This document shows, piece by piece, positions 22,618 to 36,100 of a stretch of 64,000 bases of DNA. Positions within the stretch are counted from its first letter, which is position 1; each line of letters starts with the position of its first letter. A program made the position numbers and the translations under genes. Below the pieces are notes generated by a model that did not search any database, was not told the DNA's origin, and saw only the letters and a program-made list of their open reading frames with translations. Source of the DNA: Paralichthys olivaceus (lineage: Eukaryota > Chordata > Actinopteri > Pleuronectiformes > Paralichthyidae); contig NC_091114.1 in NCBI RefSeq assembly GCF_024713975.1, forward strand, positions 6,978,001 through 7,042,000. Direction: 5' to 3'.

Positions 22618-22846
22618 AGAATTCTATCTTCCTGTTGCAATATTACCTTAACCTTTTCCTTCTCTTTGTGGTTATGTTTTTATAACTGCAATGTTAAAAG
22701 AATCCACACAGACATACTTGCAGAAACACACACCAGACTGAGCCAGACATATATTGAACACTTGTGAATGTATGTGACATTACTATGACTATTAATAAAT
22801 GCTTTTTGATGAATCCAGAAGCGATCTGATTTCTTCCCACATCTCA
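22618..22846 (+). repeat. Copy of the kdm6b 3'-end segment embedded in the satellite
   Basis: Same-length, same-orientation copy of 9841-10069, about 90% identical by eye, including AATAAA at 22794-22799. It is bounded on the left by satellite and on the right by the ATCTCTA minisatellite, with both boundaries abrupt. Confidence 0.85.
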
Positions 22847-22854
22847 TCTGCAAA

Positions 22855-24187
22855 TTCTCTCTATTATCTCTATTGTCTCTAAATATCTGTATTATCTCTT
22901 ATATCTCTAAATATCTCTATTATCTCTATATATCTCTATTATCTCTAAATATCTCTAATGTCTCTAATATCTCTATTGTCTCTAAATATCTCTAATATCT
23001 CTATTCATCTCTAATATCTTTATTATCTCTAAATATCTCTAATATCTCTAAATATCTCTAAATATCTCTATTATCTCTAAATATCTCTATTATCTCTAAT
23101 ATCTCTAAATATCTCTAATATCTCTATTATCTCTAATATCTCTATTATCTCTATTGTCTCTAAATATCTCTATTATCTCTAATATCTCTATTGTCTCTAA
23201 ATATCTCTATTATCTCTAAATTTCTCTAATATCTCGAAATATCTCTATTATCTCTAATGTCTCTAAATATCTCTATTATCTCTAAATATCTCTAATGTCT
23301 CTAAATATCTCAAATATCTCTATTGTCTCTAAATATCTCTAATGTCTCTTAATATCTCTAATATCTCTATTATTTCTAATATCTCTATTATCTCTAAATA
23401 TCTCTAATATCTCTATTGTCTCTAAATATCTCTAATATCTCTAATATCTCTAAATATCTCTATTATCTCTAAATGTCTCTAATATCTCTATTTTCTCTAT
23501 TATCTCTAATGTCTCTAATGTCTCTAAATATCTCTATTATCTCTAAATATCTCTAATATCTCTATTATCTCTAATATCTCTAATATCTCTATTATCTCTA
23601 ATATCTCTATTATCTCTATTATCTCTAATATCTCTATTGTCTCTAAATATCTCTAATATCTCTATTATCTCTAATATCTCTAATATCTCTATTGTCTCTA
23701 AATATCTCTAATATCTCTATTGTCTCTAAATATCTCTAATATCTCTATTATCTCTATTATCTCTAATATCTCTAATGTCTAAATATCTCTATTATCTCTA
23801 ATATCTCTATTATCTCTAATATCTCTATTGTCTCTAAATATCTCTAATATCTCTATTATCTCTTATATCTCTAATATCTCTATTGTCTCTAAATATCTCT
23901 AATATCTCTATTATCTCTATTATCTCTAATATCTCTATTATCTCTAATGTCTCTAAATATCTCTATTATCTCTAAATATCTCTAATATCTCTATTAACTC
24001 TAATGTCTCTAAATATCTCTATTATCTCTAAATATCTCTAATATCTCTAATATCTCTAATATCTCTAATGTCTCTAAATATCTCTCTCTAAATATCTCTA
24101 ATATCTCTATTATCTCTAAATATCTCTATTATCTCTAAATATCTCTAATATCTCTAATATCTCTATTGTCTCTAAATATCTCTAATG
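22855..24187. repeat. ATCTCTA-type minisatellite, about 1.3 kb
   Basis: Irregular mixture of ATCTCTA, ATCTCTAA, ATCTCTAAAT, ATCTCTATT and GTCTCTAA units. The other strand reads as AGAGATA/GATA-like repeats. No coding potential. It separates the kdm6b 3'-end copy from satellite arm 2. Confidence 0.95.
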
Positions 24188-27100
24188 ATAAAAAACTCAG
24201 AGGTTAGTATGTCGTCTAAAATATGATAAAAAAGTCATAGGTTAGTATGTCGTCCAAAATATGATAAAAAAGTCATAGGTTAGTATGTCGTCCAGAATAT
24301 GATAAAAAAGTCATAGGTTAGTATGTCGTAAATAATATGATAAAAAAGTCATAGGTTAGTATGTCGTCCAGAATATGATAAAAAAGTCATAGGTTAGTAT
24401 GTCGTCCAAAATATGATAAAAAAGTCATAGGTTAGTATGTCGTAAATAATATGATAAAAAAGTCATAGGTTAGTATGTCGTCCAGAATATGATAAAAAAG
24501 TCATAGGTTAGTATGTCGTCCAAAATATGATAAAAAAGTCATAGGTTAGTATGTCGTCCGAAATATGATAAAAAAGTCATAGGTTAGTATGTCGTCCGAA
24601 ATATGATAAAAAAGTCATAGGTTAGTATGTCGTCCGAAATATGCTAAAAAAGTCATAGGTTAGTATGTCGTAAATAATATGATAAAAAAGTCATAGGTTA
24701 TTAGTATGTCATCCGAAATATGATAAAAAAGTCATAGGTTATTAGTATGTCATCCGAAATAGGATAAAAAAGTCATAGGTTAGTATGTCGTCCGAAATAT
24801 GATAAAAAAGTCATAGGTTAGTATGTCGTCTGAAATATGATTGAAAAAAGTCATAGGTTAGTATGTCGTCCGAAATATGATAAAAAAGTCATAGGTTAGT
24901 ATGTCGTCCGAAATATGATTAAAAAGTCATAGGTTAGTATGTCGTCTATAATATGATAAAAAAGTCATAGGTTAGTATGTCGTAAATAATATGATAAAAA
25001 AGTCATAGGTTAGTATGTCGTCCGAAATATAATAAAAAAGTCATAGGTTAGTATGTCGTCCGAAATATGATAAAAAAGTCATAGGTTAGTATGTCGTCCG
25101 AAATATGATAAAAAAGTCATAGGTTAGTATGTCGTCCGAAATATGATAAAAAAGTCATAGGTTAGTATGTCGTCCAGAATATGATAAAAAAGTCATAGGT
25201 TAGTATGTCGTAAATAATATGATAAAAAAGTCATAGGTTAGTATGTCGTCCGAAATATGATAAAAAAGTCATAGGTTTGTATGTCGTCCGAAATATGATA
25301 AAAAAGTCATAGGTTAGTATGTCGTCCGAAATATGCTAAAAAAGTCATAGGTTAGTATGTCGTAAATAATATGATAAAAAAGTCATAGGTTAGTATGTCG
25401 TCCGAAATATGATAAAAAAGTCATAGGTTAGTATGTCGTCCAAAATATGATAAAAAAGTCATAGGTTAGTATGTCGTCCAGAATATGATAAAAAAGTCAT
25501 AGGTTAGTATGTCGTAAATAATATGATAAAAAAGTCATAGGTTAGTATGTCGTCCAAAATATGATAAAAAAGTCATAGGTTAGTATGTCGTCCGAAATAT
25601 GCTAAAAAAGTCATAGGTTAGTATGTCGTCCAAAATATGATAAAAAAGTCATAGGTTAGTATGTCGTCCAAAATATGATAAAAAAGTCATAGGTTAGTAT
25701 GTCGTCCGAAATATGATAAAAAAGTCATAGGTTAGTATGTCGTCCGAAATATGATTAAAAAGTCATAGGTTAGTATGTCGTAAATAATATGATAAAAAAG
25801 TCATAGGTTAGTATGTCGTCCGAAATATGATAAAAAAGTCATAGGTTAGTATGTCGTCCAGAATATGATAAAAAAGTCATAGGTTAGTATGTCGTAAATA
25901 ATATGATAAAAAAGTCATAGGTTAGTATGTCGTCCGAAATATGATAAAAAAGTCATAGGTTAGTATGTCGTCCGAAATATGATAAAAAAGTCATAGGTTA
26001 GTATGTCGTCCGAAATATGCTAAAAAAGTCATAGGTTAGTATGTCGTAAATAATATGATAAAAAAGTCATAGGTTAGTATGTCGTCCGAAATATGCTAAA
26101 AAAGTCATAGGTTAGTATGTCGTCCGAAATATGATAAAAAAGTCATAGGTTAGTATGTCGTCCGAAATATGATAAAAAAGTCATAGGTTAGTATGTCGTC
26201 CGAAATATGATAAAAAAGTCATAGGTTAGTATGTCGTCCGAAATATGCTAAAAAAGTCATAGGTTAGTATGTCGTCCAAAATATGCTAAAAAAATCATAG
26301 GTTAGTATGTCGTCCGAAATATGATAAAAAAGTCATAGGTTAGTATGTCGTCCGAAATATGATTAAAAAGTCATAGGTTAGTATGTCGTCCGAAATATGA
26401 TAAAAAAGTCATAGGTTAGTATGTCGTCCAGAATATGATAAAAAAGTCATAGGTTAGTATGTCGTAAATAATATGATAAAAAAGTCATAGGTTAGTATGT
26501 CGTCCGAAATATGATAAAAAAGTCATAGGTTAGTATGTCGTCCGAAATATGATAAAAAAGTCATAGGTTAGTATGTCGTCCAAAATATGATAAAAAAGTC
26601 ATAGGTTAGTATGTCGTCCGAAATATGATAAAAAAGTCATAGGTTAGTATGTCGTCCGAAATATGATTAAAAAGTCATAGGTTAGTATGTCGTCCGAAAT
26701 ATGATAAAAAAGTCATAGGTTAGCATGTCGTCCGAAATATGATAAAAAAGTCATAGGTTAGTATGTCGTCCGAAATATGATAAAAAAGTCATAGGTTAGT
26801 ATGTCGTAAATAATATGATAAAAAAGTCATAGGTTAGTATGTCGTCCGAAATATGATAAAAAAGTCATAGGTTAGTATGTCGTCCGAAATATGATAAAAA
26901 AAGTCATAGGTTAGTATGTCGTAAATAATATGATAAAAAAGTCATAGGTTAGTATGTCGTCCGAAATATGATAAAAAAGTCATAGGTTAGTATGTCGTCC
27001 GAAATAGGATAAAAAAGTCATAGGTTAGTATGTCGTCCGAAATATGATAAAAAAGTCATAGGTTAGTATGTCGTCCGAAATATGATAAAAAAGTCATAGG

Positions 27101-30100
27101 TTAGTATGTCGTCCGAAATATGATAAAAAAGTCATAGGTTAGTATGTCGTCCAGAATATGATAAAAAAGTCATAGGTTAGTATGTCGTAAATAATATGAT
27201 AAAAAAGTCATAGGTTAGTATGTCGTCCGAAATATGATAAAAAAGTCATAGGTTAGTATGTCGTCCGAAATATGATAAAAAAGTCATAGGTTAGTATGTC
27301 GTCCGAAATATGCTAAAAAAGTCATAGGTTAGTATGTCGTAAATAATATGATAAAAAAGTCATAGGTTAGTATGTCGTCCGAAATATGCTAAAAAAGTCA
27401 TAGGTTAGTATGTCGTAAATAATATGATAAAAAAGTCATAGGTTAGTATGTCGTCCGAAATATGATAAAAAAGTCATAGGTTAGTATGTCGTCCGAAATA
27501 TGATAAAAAAGTCATAGGTTAGTATGTCGTCCAGAATATGATAAAAAAGTCATAGGTTAGTATGTCGTAAATAATATGATAAAAAAGTCATAGGTTAGTA
27601 TGTCGTCCGAAATATGCTAAAAAAGTCATAGGTTAGTATGTCGTAAATAATATGATAAAAAAGTCATAGGTTAGTATGTCATAAATAATATGATAAAAAA
27701 GTCATAGGTTAGTATGTCGTCCGAAATATGCTAAAAAAGTCATAGGTTAGTATGTCGTCCGAAATATGATAAAAAAGTCATAGGTTAGTATGTCGTCCGA
27801 AATATGATAAAAAAGTCATAGGTTAGTATGTCGTCCGAAATATGCTAAAAAAGTCATAGGTTAGTATGTCGTCCAAAATATGATAAAAAAGTCATAGGTT
27901 AGTATGTCGTCCGAAATATGATAAAAAAGTCATAGGTTAGTATGTCGTCCGAAATATGATAAAAAAGTCATAGGTTAGTATGTCGTCCGAAATATGATAA
28001 AAAAGTCATAGGTTAGTATGTCGTCCGAAATATGCTAAAAAAGTCATAGGTTAGTATGTCGTCCGAAATATGCTAAAAAAGTCATAGGTTAGTATGTCGT
28101 CCAGAATATGATAAAAAAGTCATAGGTTAGTATGTCGTCCGAAATATGCTAAAAAAGTCATAGGTTAGTATGTCGTCCGAAATATGATAAAAAAGTCATA
28201 GGTTAGTATGTCGTCCAAAATATGATAAAAAAGTCATAGGTTAGTATGTCGTCCGAAATATGCTAAAAAAGTCATAGGTTAGTATGTCGTCCAAAATATG
28301 ATAAAAAAGTCATAGGTTAGTATGTCGTCCGAAATATGATAAAAAAGTCATAGGTTAGTATGTCGTCCGAAATATGATTAAAAAGTCATAGGTTAGTATG
28401 TCGTCCGAAATATGCTAAAAAAGTCATAGGTTAGTATGTCGTCCGAAATATGATAAAAAAGTCATAGGTTAGTATGTCGTCCAGAATATGATAAAAAAGT
28501 CATAGGTTAGTATGTCGTCCGAAATATGATAAAAAAGTCATAGGTTAGTATGTCGTCCGAAATATGATAAAAAAGTCATAGGTTAGTATGTCGTCCAAAA
28601 TATGATAAAAAAGTCATAGGTTAGTATGTCGTCCGAAATATGATAAAAAAGTCATAGGTTAGTATGTCGTCCGAAATATGATAAAAAAGTCATAGGTTAG
28701 TATGTCGTCCGGAATATGATAAAAAAGTCATAGGTTAGTATGTCGTCCGAAATATGATAAAAAAGTCATAGGTTAGTATGTCGTCCGAAATAGGATAAAA
28801 AAGTCATAGGTTAGTATGTCGTCCGAAATATGATAAAAAGTCATAGGTTAGTATGTCGTCTATAATATGATTAAAAAGTCATAGGTTAGTATGTCGTCCG
28901 AAATATGATAAAAAAGTCATAGGTTAGTATGTCGTCCGAAATATGATAAAAAAGTCATAGGTTAGTATGTCGTCCAGAATATGATAAAAAAGTCATAGGT
29001 TAGTATGTCGTAAATAATATGATAAAAAAGTCATAGGTTAGTATGTCGTCTATAATATGATTAAAAAGTCATAGGTTAGTATGTCGTCCGAAATATGATA
29101 AAAAAGTCATAGGTTAGTATGTCGTCCGAAATATGATAAAAAAGTCATAGGTTAGTATGTCGTCCGAAATATGCTAAAAAAGTCATAGGTTAGTATGTCG
29201 TAAATAATATGATAAAAAAGTCATAGGTTAGTATGTCGTCCGAAATATGCTAAAAAAGTCATAGGTTAGTATGTCGTAAATAATATGATAAAAAAGTCAT
29301 AGGTTAGTATGTCGTCCGAAATATGATAAAAAAGTCATAGGTTAGTATGTCGTCCGAAATATGATTAAAAAGTCATAGGTTAGTATGTCGTCCGAAATAT
29401 GATAAAAAAGTCATAGGTTAGTATGTCGTCCGAAATATGATAAAAAAGTCATAGGTTAGTATGTCGTCCGAAATATGATAAAAAAGTCATAGGTTAGTAT
29501 GTCGTAAATAATATGATAAAAAAGTCATAGGTTAGTATGTCGTAAATAATATGATAAAAAAGTCATAGGTTAGTATGTCGTCCGAAATATGATAAAAAAA
29601 GTCATAGGTTAGTATGTCGTAAATAATATGATAAAAAAGTCATAGGTTAGTATGTCGTCCGAAATATGATAAAAAAGTCATAGGTTAGTATGTCGTCCGA
29701 AATATGATAAAAAAGTCATAGGTTAGTATGTCGTCCGAAATATGATAAAAAAGTCATAGGTTAGTATGTCGTCCGAAATATGATAAAAAAGTCATAGGTT
29801 AGTATGTCGTCCAGAATATGATAAAAAAGTCATAGGTTAGTATGTCGTAAATAATATGATAAAAAAGTCATAGGTTAGTATGTCGTCCGAAATATGATAA
29901 AAAAGTCATAGGTTAGTATGTCGTCCGAAATATGATAAAAAAGTCATAGGTTAGTATGTCGTCCGAAATATGCTAAAAAAGTCATAGGTTAGTATGTCGT
30001 CCGAAATATGCTAAAAAAGTCATAGGTTAGTATGTCGTAAATAATATGATAAAAAAGTCATAGGTTAGTATGTCGTCCGAAATATGCTAAAAAAGTCATA

Positions 30101-33100
30101 GGTTAGTATGTCGTAAATAATATGATAAAAAAGTCATAGGTTAGTATGTCGTAAATAATATGATAAAAAAGTCATAGGTTAGTATGTCGTCCGAAATATG
30201 CTAAAAAAGTCATAGGTTAGTATGTCGTAAATAATATGATAAAAAAGTCATAGGTTAGTATGTCGTCCAGAATATGATAAAAAAGTCATAGGTTAGTATG
30301 TCGTAAATAATATGATAAAAAAGTCATAGGTTAGTATGTCGTCCGAAATATGCTAAAAAAGTCATAGGTTAGTATGTCGTCCGAAATATGATAAAAAAGT
30401 CATAGGTTAGTATGTCGTCCAGAATATGATAAAAAAGTCATAGGTTAGTATGTCGTCCAGAATATGATAAAAAAGTCATAGGTTAGTATGTCGTCCGAAA
30501 TAGGATAAAAAAGTCATAGGTTAGTATGTCGTCCGAAATATGATAAAAAAGTCATAGGTTAGTATGTCGTCCGAAATATGATAAAAAAGTCATAGGTTAG
30601 TATGTCGTCCGAAATATGATAAAAAAGTCATAGGTTAGTATGTCGTCCGAAATATGATAAAAAAGTCATAGGTTAGTATGTCGTCCAGAATATGATAAAA
30701 AAGTCATAGGTTAGTATGTCGTAAATAATATGATAAAAAAGTCATAGGTTAGTATGTCGTCCGAAATATGATAAAAAAGTCATAGGTTAGTATGTCGTCC
30801 GAAATATGATAAAAAAGTCATAGGTTAGTATGTCGTCCGAAATATGCTAAAAAAGTCATAGGTTAGTATGTCGTCCGAAATATGCTAAAAAAGTCATAGG
30901 TTAGTATGTCGTAAATAATATGATAAAAAAGTCATAGGTTAGTATGTCGTCCGAAATATGCTAAAAAAGTCATAGGTTAGTATGTCGTAAATAATATGAT
31001 AAAAAAGTCATAGGTTAGTATGTCGTAAATAATATGATAAAAAAGTCATAGGTTAGTATGTCGTCCGAAATATGCTAAAAAAGTCATAGGTTAGTATGTC
31101 GTAAATAATATGATAAAAAAGTCATAGGTTAGTATGTCGTCCAGAATATGATAAAAAAGTCATAGGTTAGTATGTCGTAAATAATATGATAAAAAAGTCA
31201 TAGGTTAGTATGTCGTCCGAAATATGCTAAAAAAGTCATAGGTTAGTATGTCGTCCGAAATATGATAAAAAAGTCATAGGTTAGTATGTCGTCCAGAATA
31301 TGATAAAAAAGTCATAGGTTAGTATGTCGTCCAGAATATGATAAAAAAGTCATAGGTTAGTATGTCGTAAATAATATGATAAAAAAGTCATAGGTTAGTA
31401 TGTCGTCCGAAATATGATAAAAAAGTCATAGGTTAGTATGTCGTCCGAAATATGATAAAAAAGTCATAGGTTAGTATGTCGTCCGAAATATGCTAAAAAA
31501 GTCATAGGTTAGTATGTCGTAAATAATATGATAAAAAAGTCATAGGTTAGTATGTCGTCCGAAATATGATTAAAAAGTCATAGGTTAGTATGTCGTCCGA
31601 AATATGATAAAAAAGTCATAGGTTAGTATGTCGTCCAGAATATGATAAAAAAGTCATAGGTTAGTATGTCGTAAATAATATGATAAAAAAGTCATAGGTT
31701 AGTATGTCGTCCGAATTATGCTAAAAAAGTCATAGGTTAGTATGTCGTCCGAAATATGATAAAAAAGTCATAGGTTAGTATGTCGTCCGAAATATGCTAA
31801 AAAAGTCATAGGTTAGTATGTCGTCCGAAATATGCTAAAAAAGTCATAGGTTAGTATGTCGTCCAAAATATGATAAAAAAGTCATAGGTTAGTATGTCGT
31901 AAATAATATGATAAAAAAGTCATAGGTTAGTATGTCGTCCGAAATATGATAAAAAAGTCATAGGTTAGTATGTCGTCCGAAATATGCTAAAAAAGTCATA
32001 GGTTAGTATGTCGTAAATAATATGATAAAAAAGTCATAGGTTAGTATGTCGTAAATAATATGATAAAAAAGTCATAGGTTAGTATGTCGTAAATAATATG
32101 ATAAAAAAGTCATAGGTTAGTATGTCGTCCGAAATATGCTAAAAAAGTCATAGGTTAGTATGTCGTAAATAATATGATAAAAAAGTCATAGGTTAGTATG
32201 TCGTCCGAAATATGATAAAAAAGTCATAGGTTAGTATGTCGTCCGAAATATGATAAAAAAGTCATAGGTTAGTATGTCGTAAATAATATGATAAAAAAGT
32301 CATAGGTTAGTATGTCGTCCGAAATATGATAAAAAAGTCATAGGTTAGTATGTCGTCCGAAATATGCTAAAAAAGTCATAGGTTAGTATGTCGTCCGAAA
32401 TATGCTAAAAAAGTCATAGGTTAGTATGTCGTCCAGAATATGATAAAAAAGTCATAGGTTAGTATGTCGTAAATAATATGATAAAAAAGTCATAGGTTAG
32501 TATGTCGTCCGAAATATGATAAAAAAGTCATAGGTTAGTATGTCGTCCGAAATATGATAAAAAAAGTCATAGGTTAGTATGTCGTAAATAATATGATAAA
32601 AAAGTCATAGGTTAGTATGTCGTCCGAAATATGATAAAAAAGTCATAGGTTAGTATGTCGTCCGAAATATGATAAAAAAGTCATAGGTTAGTATGTCGTC
32701 CAGAATATGATAAAAAAGTCATAGGTTAGTATGTCGTAAATAATAAGATAAAAAAGTCATAGGTTAGTATGTCGTCCAAAATATGATTAAAAAGGCATAG
32801 GTTAGTAGGTCGTCCGAAATATGCTAAAAAAGTCATAGGTTAGTATGTCGTCCAAAATATGATAAAAAAGTCATAGGTTAGTATGTCGTCCGAAATATGA
32901 TAAAAAAGTCATAGGTTAGTATGTCGTCCGAAATATGATTAAAAAGTCATAGGTTAGTATGTCGTCCGAAATATGATAAAAAAGTCATAGGTTAGTATGT
33001 CGTCCGAAATATGATAAAAAAGTCATAGGTTAGTATGTCGTCCAGAATATGATAAAAAAGTCATAGGTTAGTATGTCGTAAATAATATGATAAAAAAGTC

Positions 33101-36100
33101 ATAGGTTAGTATGTCGTCCGAAATATGATAAAAAAGTCATAGGTTAGTATGTCGTCCGAAATATGCTAAAAAAGTCATAGGTTAGTATGTCGTAAATAAT
33201 ATGATAAAAAAGTCATAGGTTAGTATGTCGTCCGAAATATGCTAAAAAAGTCATAGGTTAGTATGTCGTAAATAATATGATAAAAAAGTCATAGGTTAGT
33301 ATGTCGTCCGAAATATGATAAAAAAGTCATAGGTTAGTATGTCGTCCAAAATATGATAAAAAAGTCATAGGTTAGTATGTCGTCCGAAATATGATAAAAA
33401 AGTCATAGGTTAGTATGTCGTCCGAAATATGATAAAAAAGTCATAGGTTAGTATGTCGTCCGAAATATGATAAAAAAGTCATAGGTTAGTATGTCGTCCA
33501 GAATATGATAAAAAAGTCATAGGTTAGTATGTCGTCCGAAATATGATAAAAAAGTCATAGGTTAGTATGTCGTCCGAAATATGATAAAAAAGTCATAGGT
33601 TAGTATGTCGTAAATAATATGATAAAAAAGTCATAGGTTAGTATGTCGTCCGAAATATGATAAAAAAGTCATAGGTTAGTATGTCGTCCGAAATATGATA
33701 AAAAAGTCATAGGTTAGTATGTCGTCCAAAATATGATAAAAAAAGTCATAGGTTAGTATGTCGTCCGAAATATGATAAAAAAGTCATAGGTTAGTATGTC
33801 GTCCGAAATATGATAAAAAAGTCATAGGTTAGTATGTCGTAAATAATATGATAAAAAAGTCATAGGTTAGTATGTCGTCCGAAATATGATAAAAAAGTCA
33901 TAGGTTAGTATGTCGTCCGAAATATGATAAAAAAAGTCATAGGTTAGTATGTCGTAAATAATATGATAAAAAAGTCATAGGTTAGTATGTCGTCCGAAAT
34001 ATGATAAAAAAGTCATAGGTTAGTATGTCGTCCGAAATAGGATAAAAAAGTCATAGGTTAGTATGTCGTCCGAAATATGATAAAAAAGTCATAGGTTAGT
34101 ATGTCGTCTATAATATGATTAAAAAGTCATAGGTTAGTATGTCGTCCGAAATATGATAAAAAAGTCATAGGTTAGTATGTCGTCCGAAATATGATAAAAA
34201 AGTCATAGGTTAGTATGTCGTCCGAAATATGATAAAAAAGTCATAGGTTAGTATGTCGTCCAGAATATGATAAAAAAGTCATAGGTTAGTATGTCGTAAA
34301 TAATATGATAAAAAAGTCATAGGTTAGTATGTCGTCCGAAATATGATAAAAAAGTCATAGGTTAGTATGTCGTCCGAAATATGATAAAAAAGTCATAGGT
34401 TAGTATGTCGTAAATAATATGATAAAAAAGTCATAGGTTAGTATGTCGTCCGAAATATGCTAAAAAAGTCATAGGTTAGTATGTCGTCCGAAATATGCTA
34501 AAAAAGTCATAGGTTAGTATGTCGTCAATAATATGATAAAAAAGTCATAGGTTAGTATGTCGTCCGAAATATGATAAAAAAGTCATAGGTTAGTATGTCG
34601 TCCGAAATATGATAAAAAAGTCATAGGTTAGTATGTCGTCCAGAATATGATAAAAAAGTCATAGGTTAGTATGTCGTAAATAATAAGATAAAAAAGTCAT
34701 AGGTTAGTATGTCGTCCAAAATATGATTAAAAAGGCATAGGTTAGTAGGTCTTCCGAAATATGCTAAAAAAGTCATAGGTTAGTATGTCGTCCAAAATAT
34801 GATAAAAAAGTCATAGGTTAGTATGTCGTCCGAAATATGATAAAAAAGTCATAGGTTAGTATGTCGTCCGAAATATGATAAAAAAGTCATAGGTTAGTAT
34901 GTCGTCCGAAATATGATAAAAAAGTCATAGGTTAGTATGTCGTCCAGAATATGATAAAAAAGTCATAGGTTAGTATGTCGTAAATAATATGATAAAAAAG
35001 TCATAGGTTAGTATGTCGTCCGAAATATGATAAAAAAGTCATAGGTTAGTATGTCGTCCGAAATATGCTAAAAAAGTCATAGGTTAGTATGTCGTAAATA
35101 ATATGATAAAAAAGTCATGGGTTAGTATGTCGTCCGAAATATGCTAAAAAAGTCATAGGTTAGTATGTCGTCCAAAATATGATAAAAAAGTCATAGGTTA
35201 GTATGTCGTCCGAAATATGATAAAAAAGTCATAGGTTAGTATGTCGTCCGAAATATGATAAAAAAGTCATAGGTTAGTATGTCGTCCGAAATATGCTAAA
35301 AAAGTCATAGGTTAGTATGTCGTCCGAAATATGCTAAAAAAGTCATAGGTTAGTATGTCGTCCGAAATATGATTAAAAAGTCATAGGTTAGTATGTCGTC
35401 CGAAATATGATAAAAAAGTCATAGGTTAGTATGTCGTCCGAAATATGATAAAAAAGTCATAGGTTAGTATGTCGTCCAGAATATGATAAAAAAGTCATAG
35501 GTTAGTATGTCGTCCGAAATATGATAAAAAAGTCATAGGTTAGTATGTCGTCCGAAATATGATAAAAAAGTCATAGGTTAGTATGTCGTAAATAATATGA
35601 TAAAAAAGTCATAGGTTAGTATGTCGTCCGAAATATGATAAAAAAGTCATAGGTTAGTATGTCGTCCGAAATAGGATAAAAAAGTCATAGGTTAGTATGT
35701 CGTCCGAAATATGATAAAAAAGTCATAGGTTAGTATGTCGTCCGAAATATGATAAAAAAGTCATAGGTTAGTATGTCGTCTATAATATGATTAAAAAGTC
35801 ATAGGTTAGTATGTCGTCCGAAATATGATAAAAAAGTCATAGGTTAGTATGTCGTCCGAAATATGATAAAAAAGTCATAGGTTAGTATGTCGTAAATAAT
35901 ATGATAAAAAAGTCATAGGTTAGTATGTCGTAAATAATATGATAAAAAAGTCATAGGTTAGTATGTCGTCCGAAATATGATAAAAAAGTCATAGGTTAGT
36001 ATGTCATCCGAAATATGATTAAAAAGTCATAGGTTAGTATGTAGTCCGAAATATGATAAAAAAGTCATAGGTTAGTATGTTGTCCGAAATATGATAAAAA

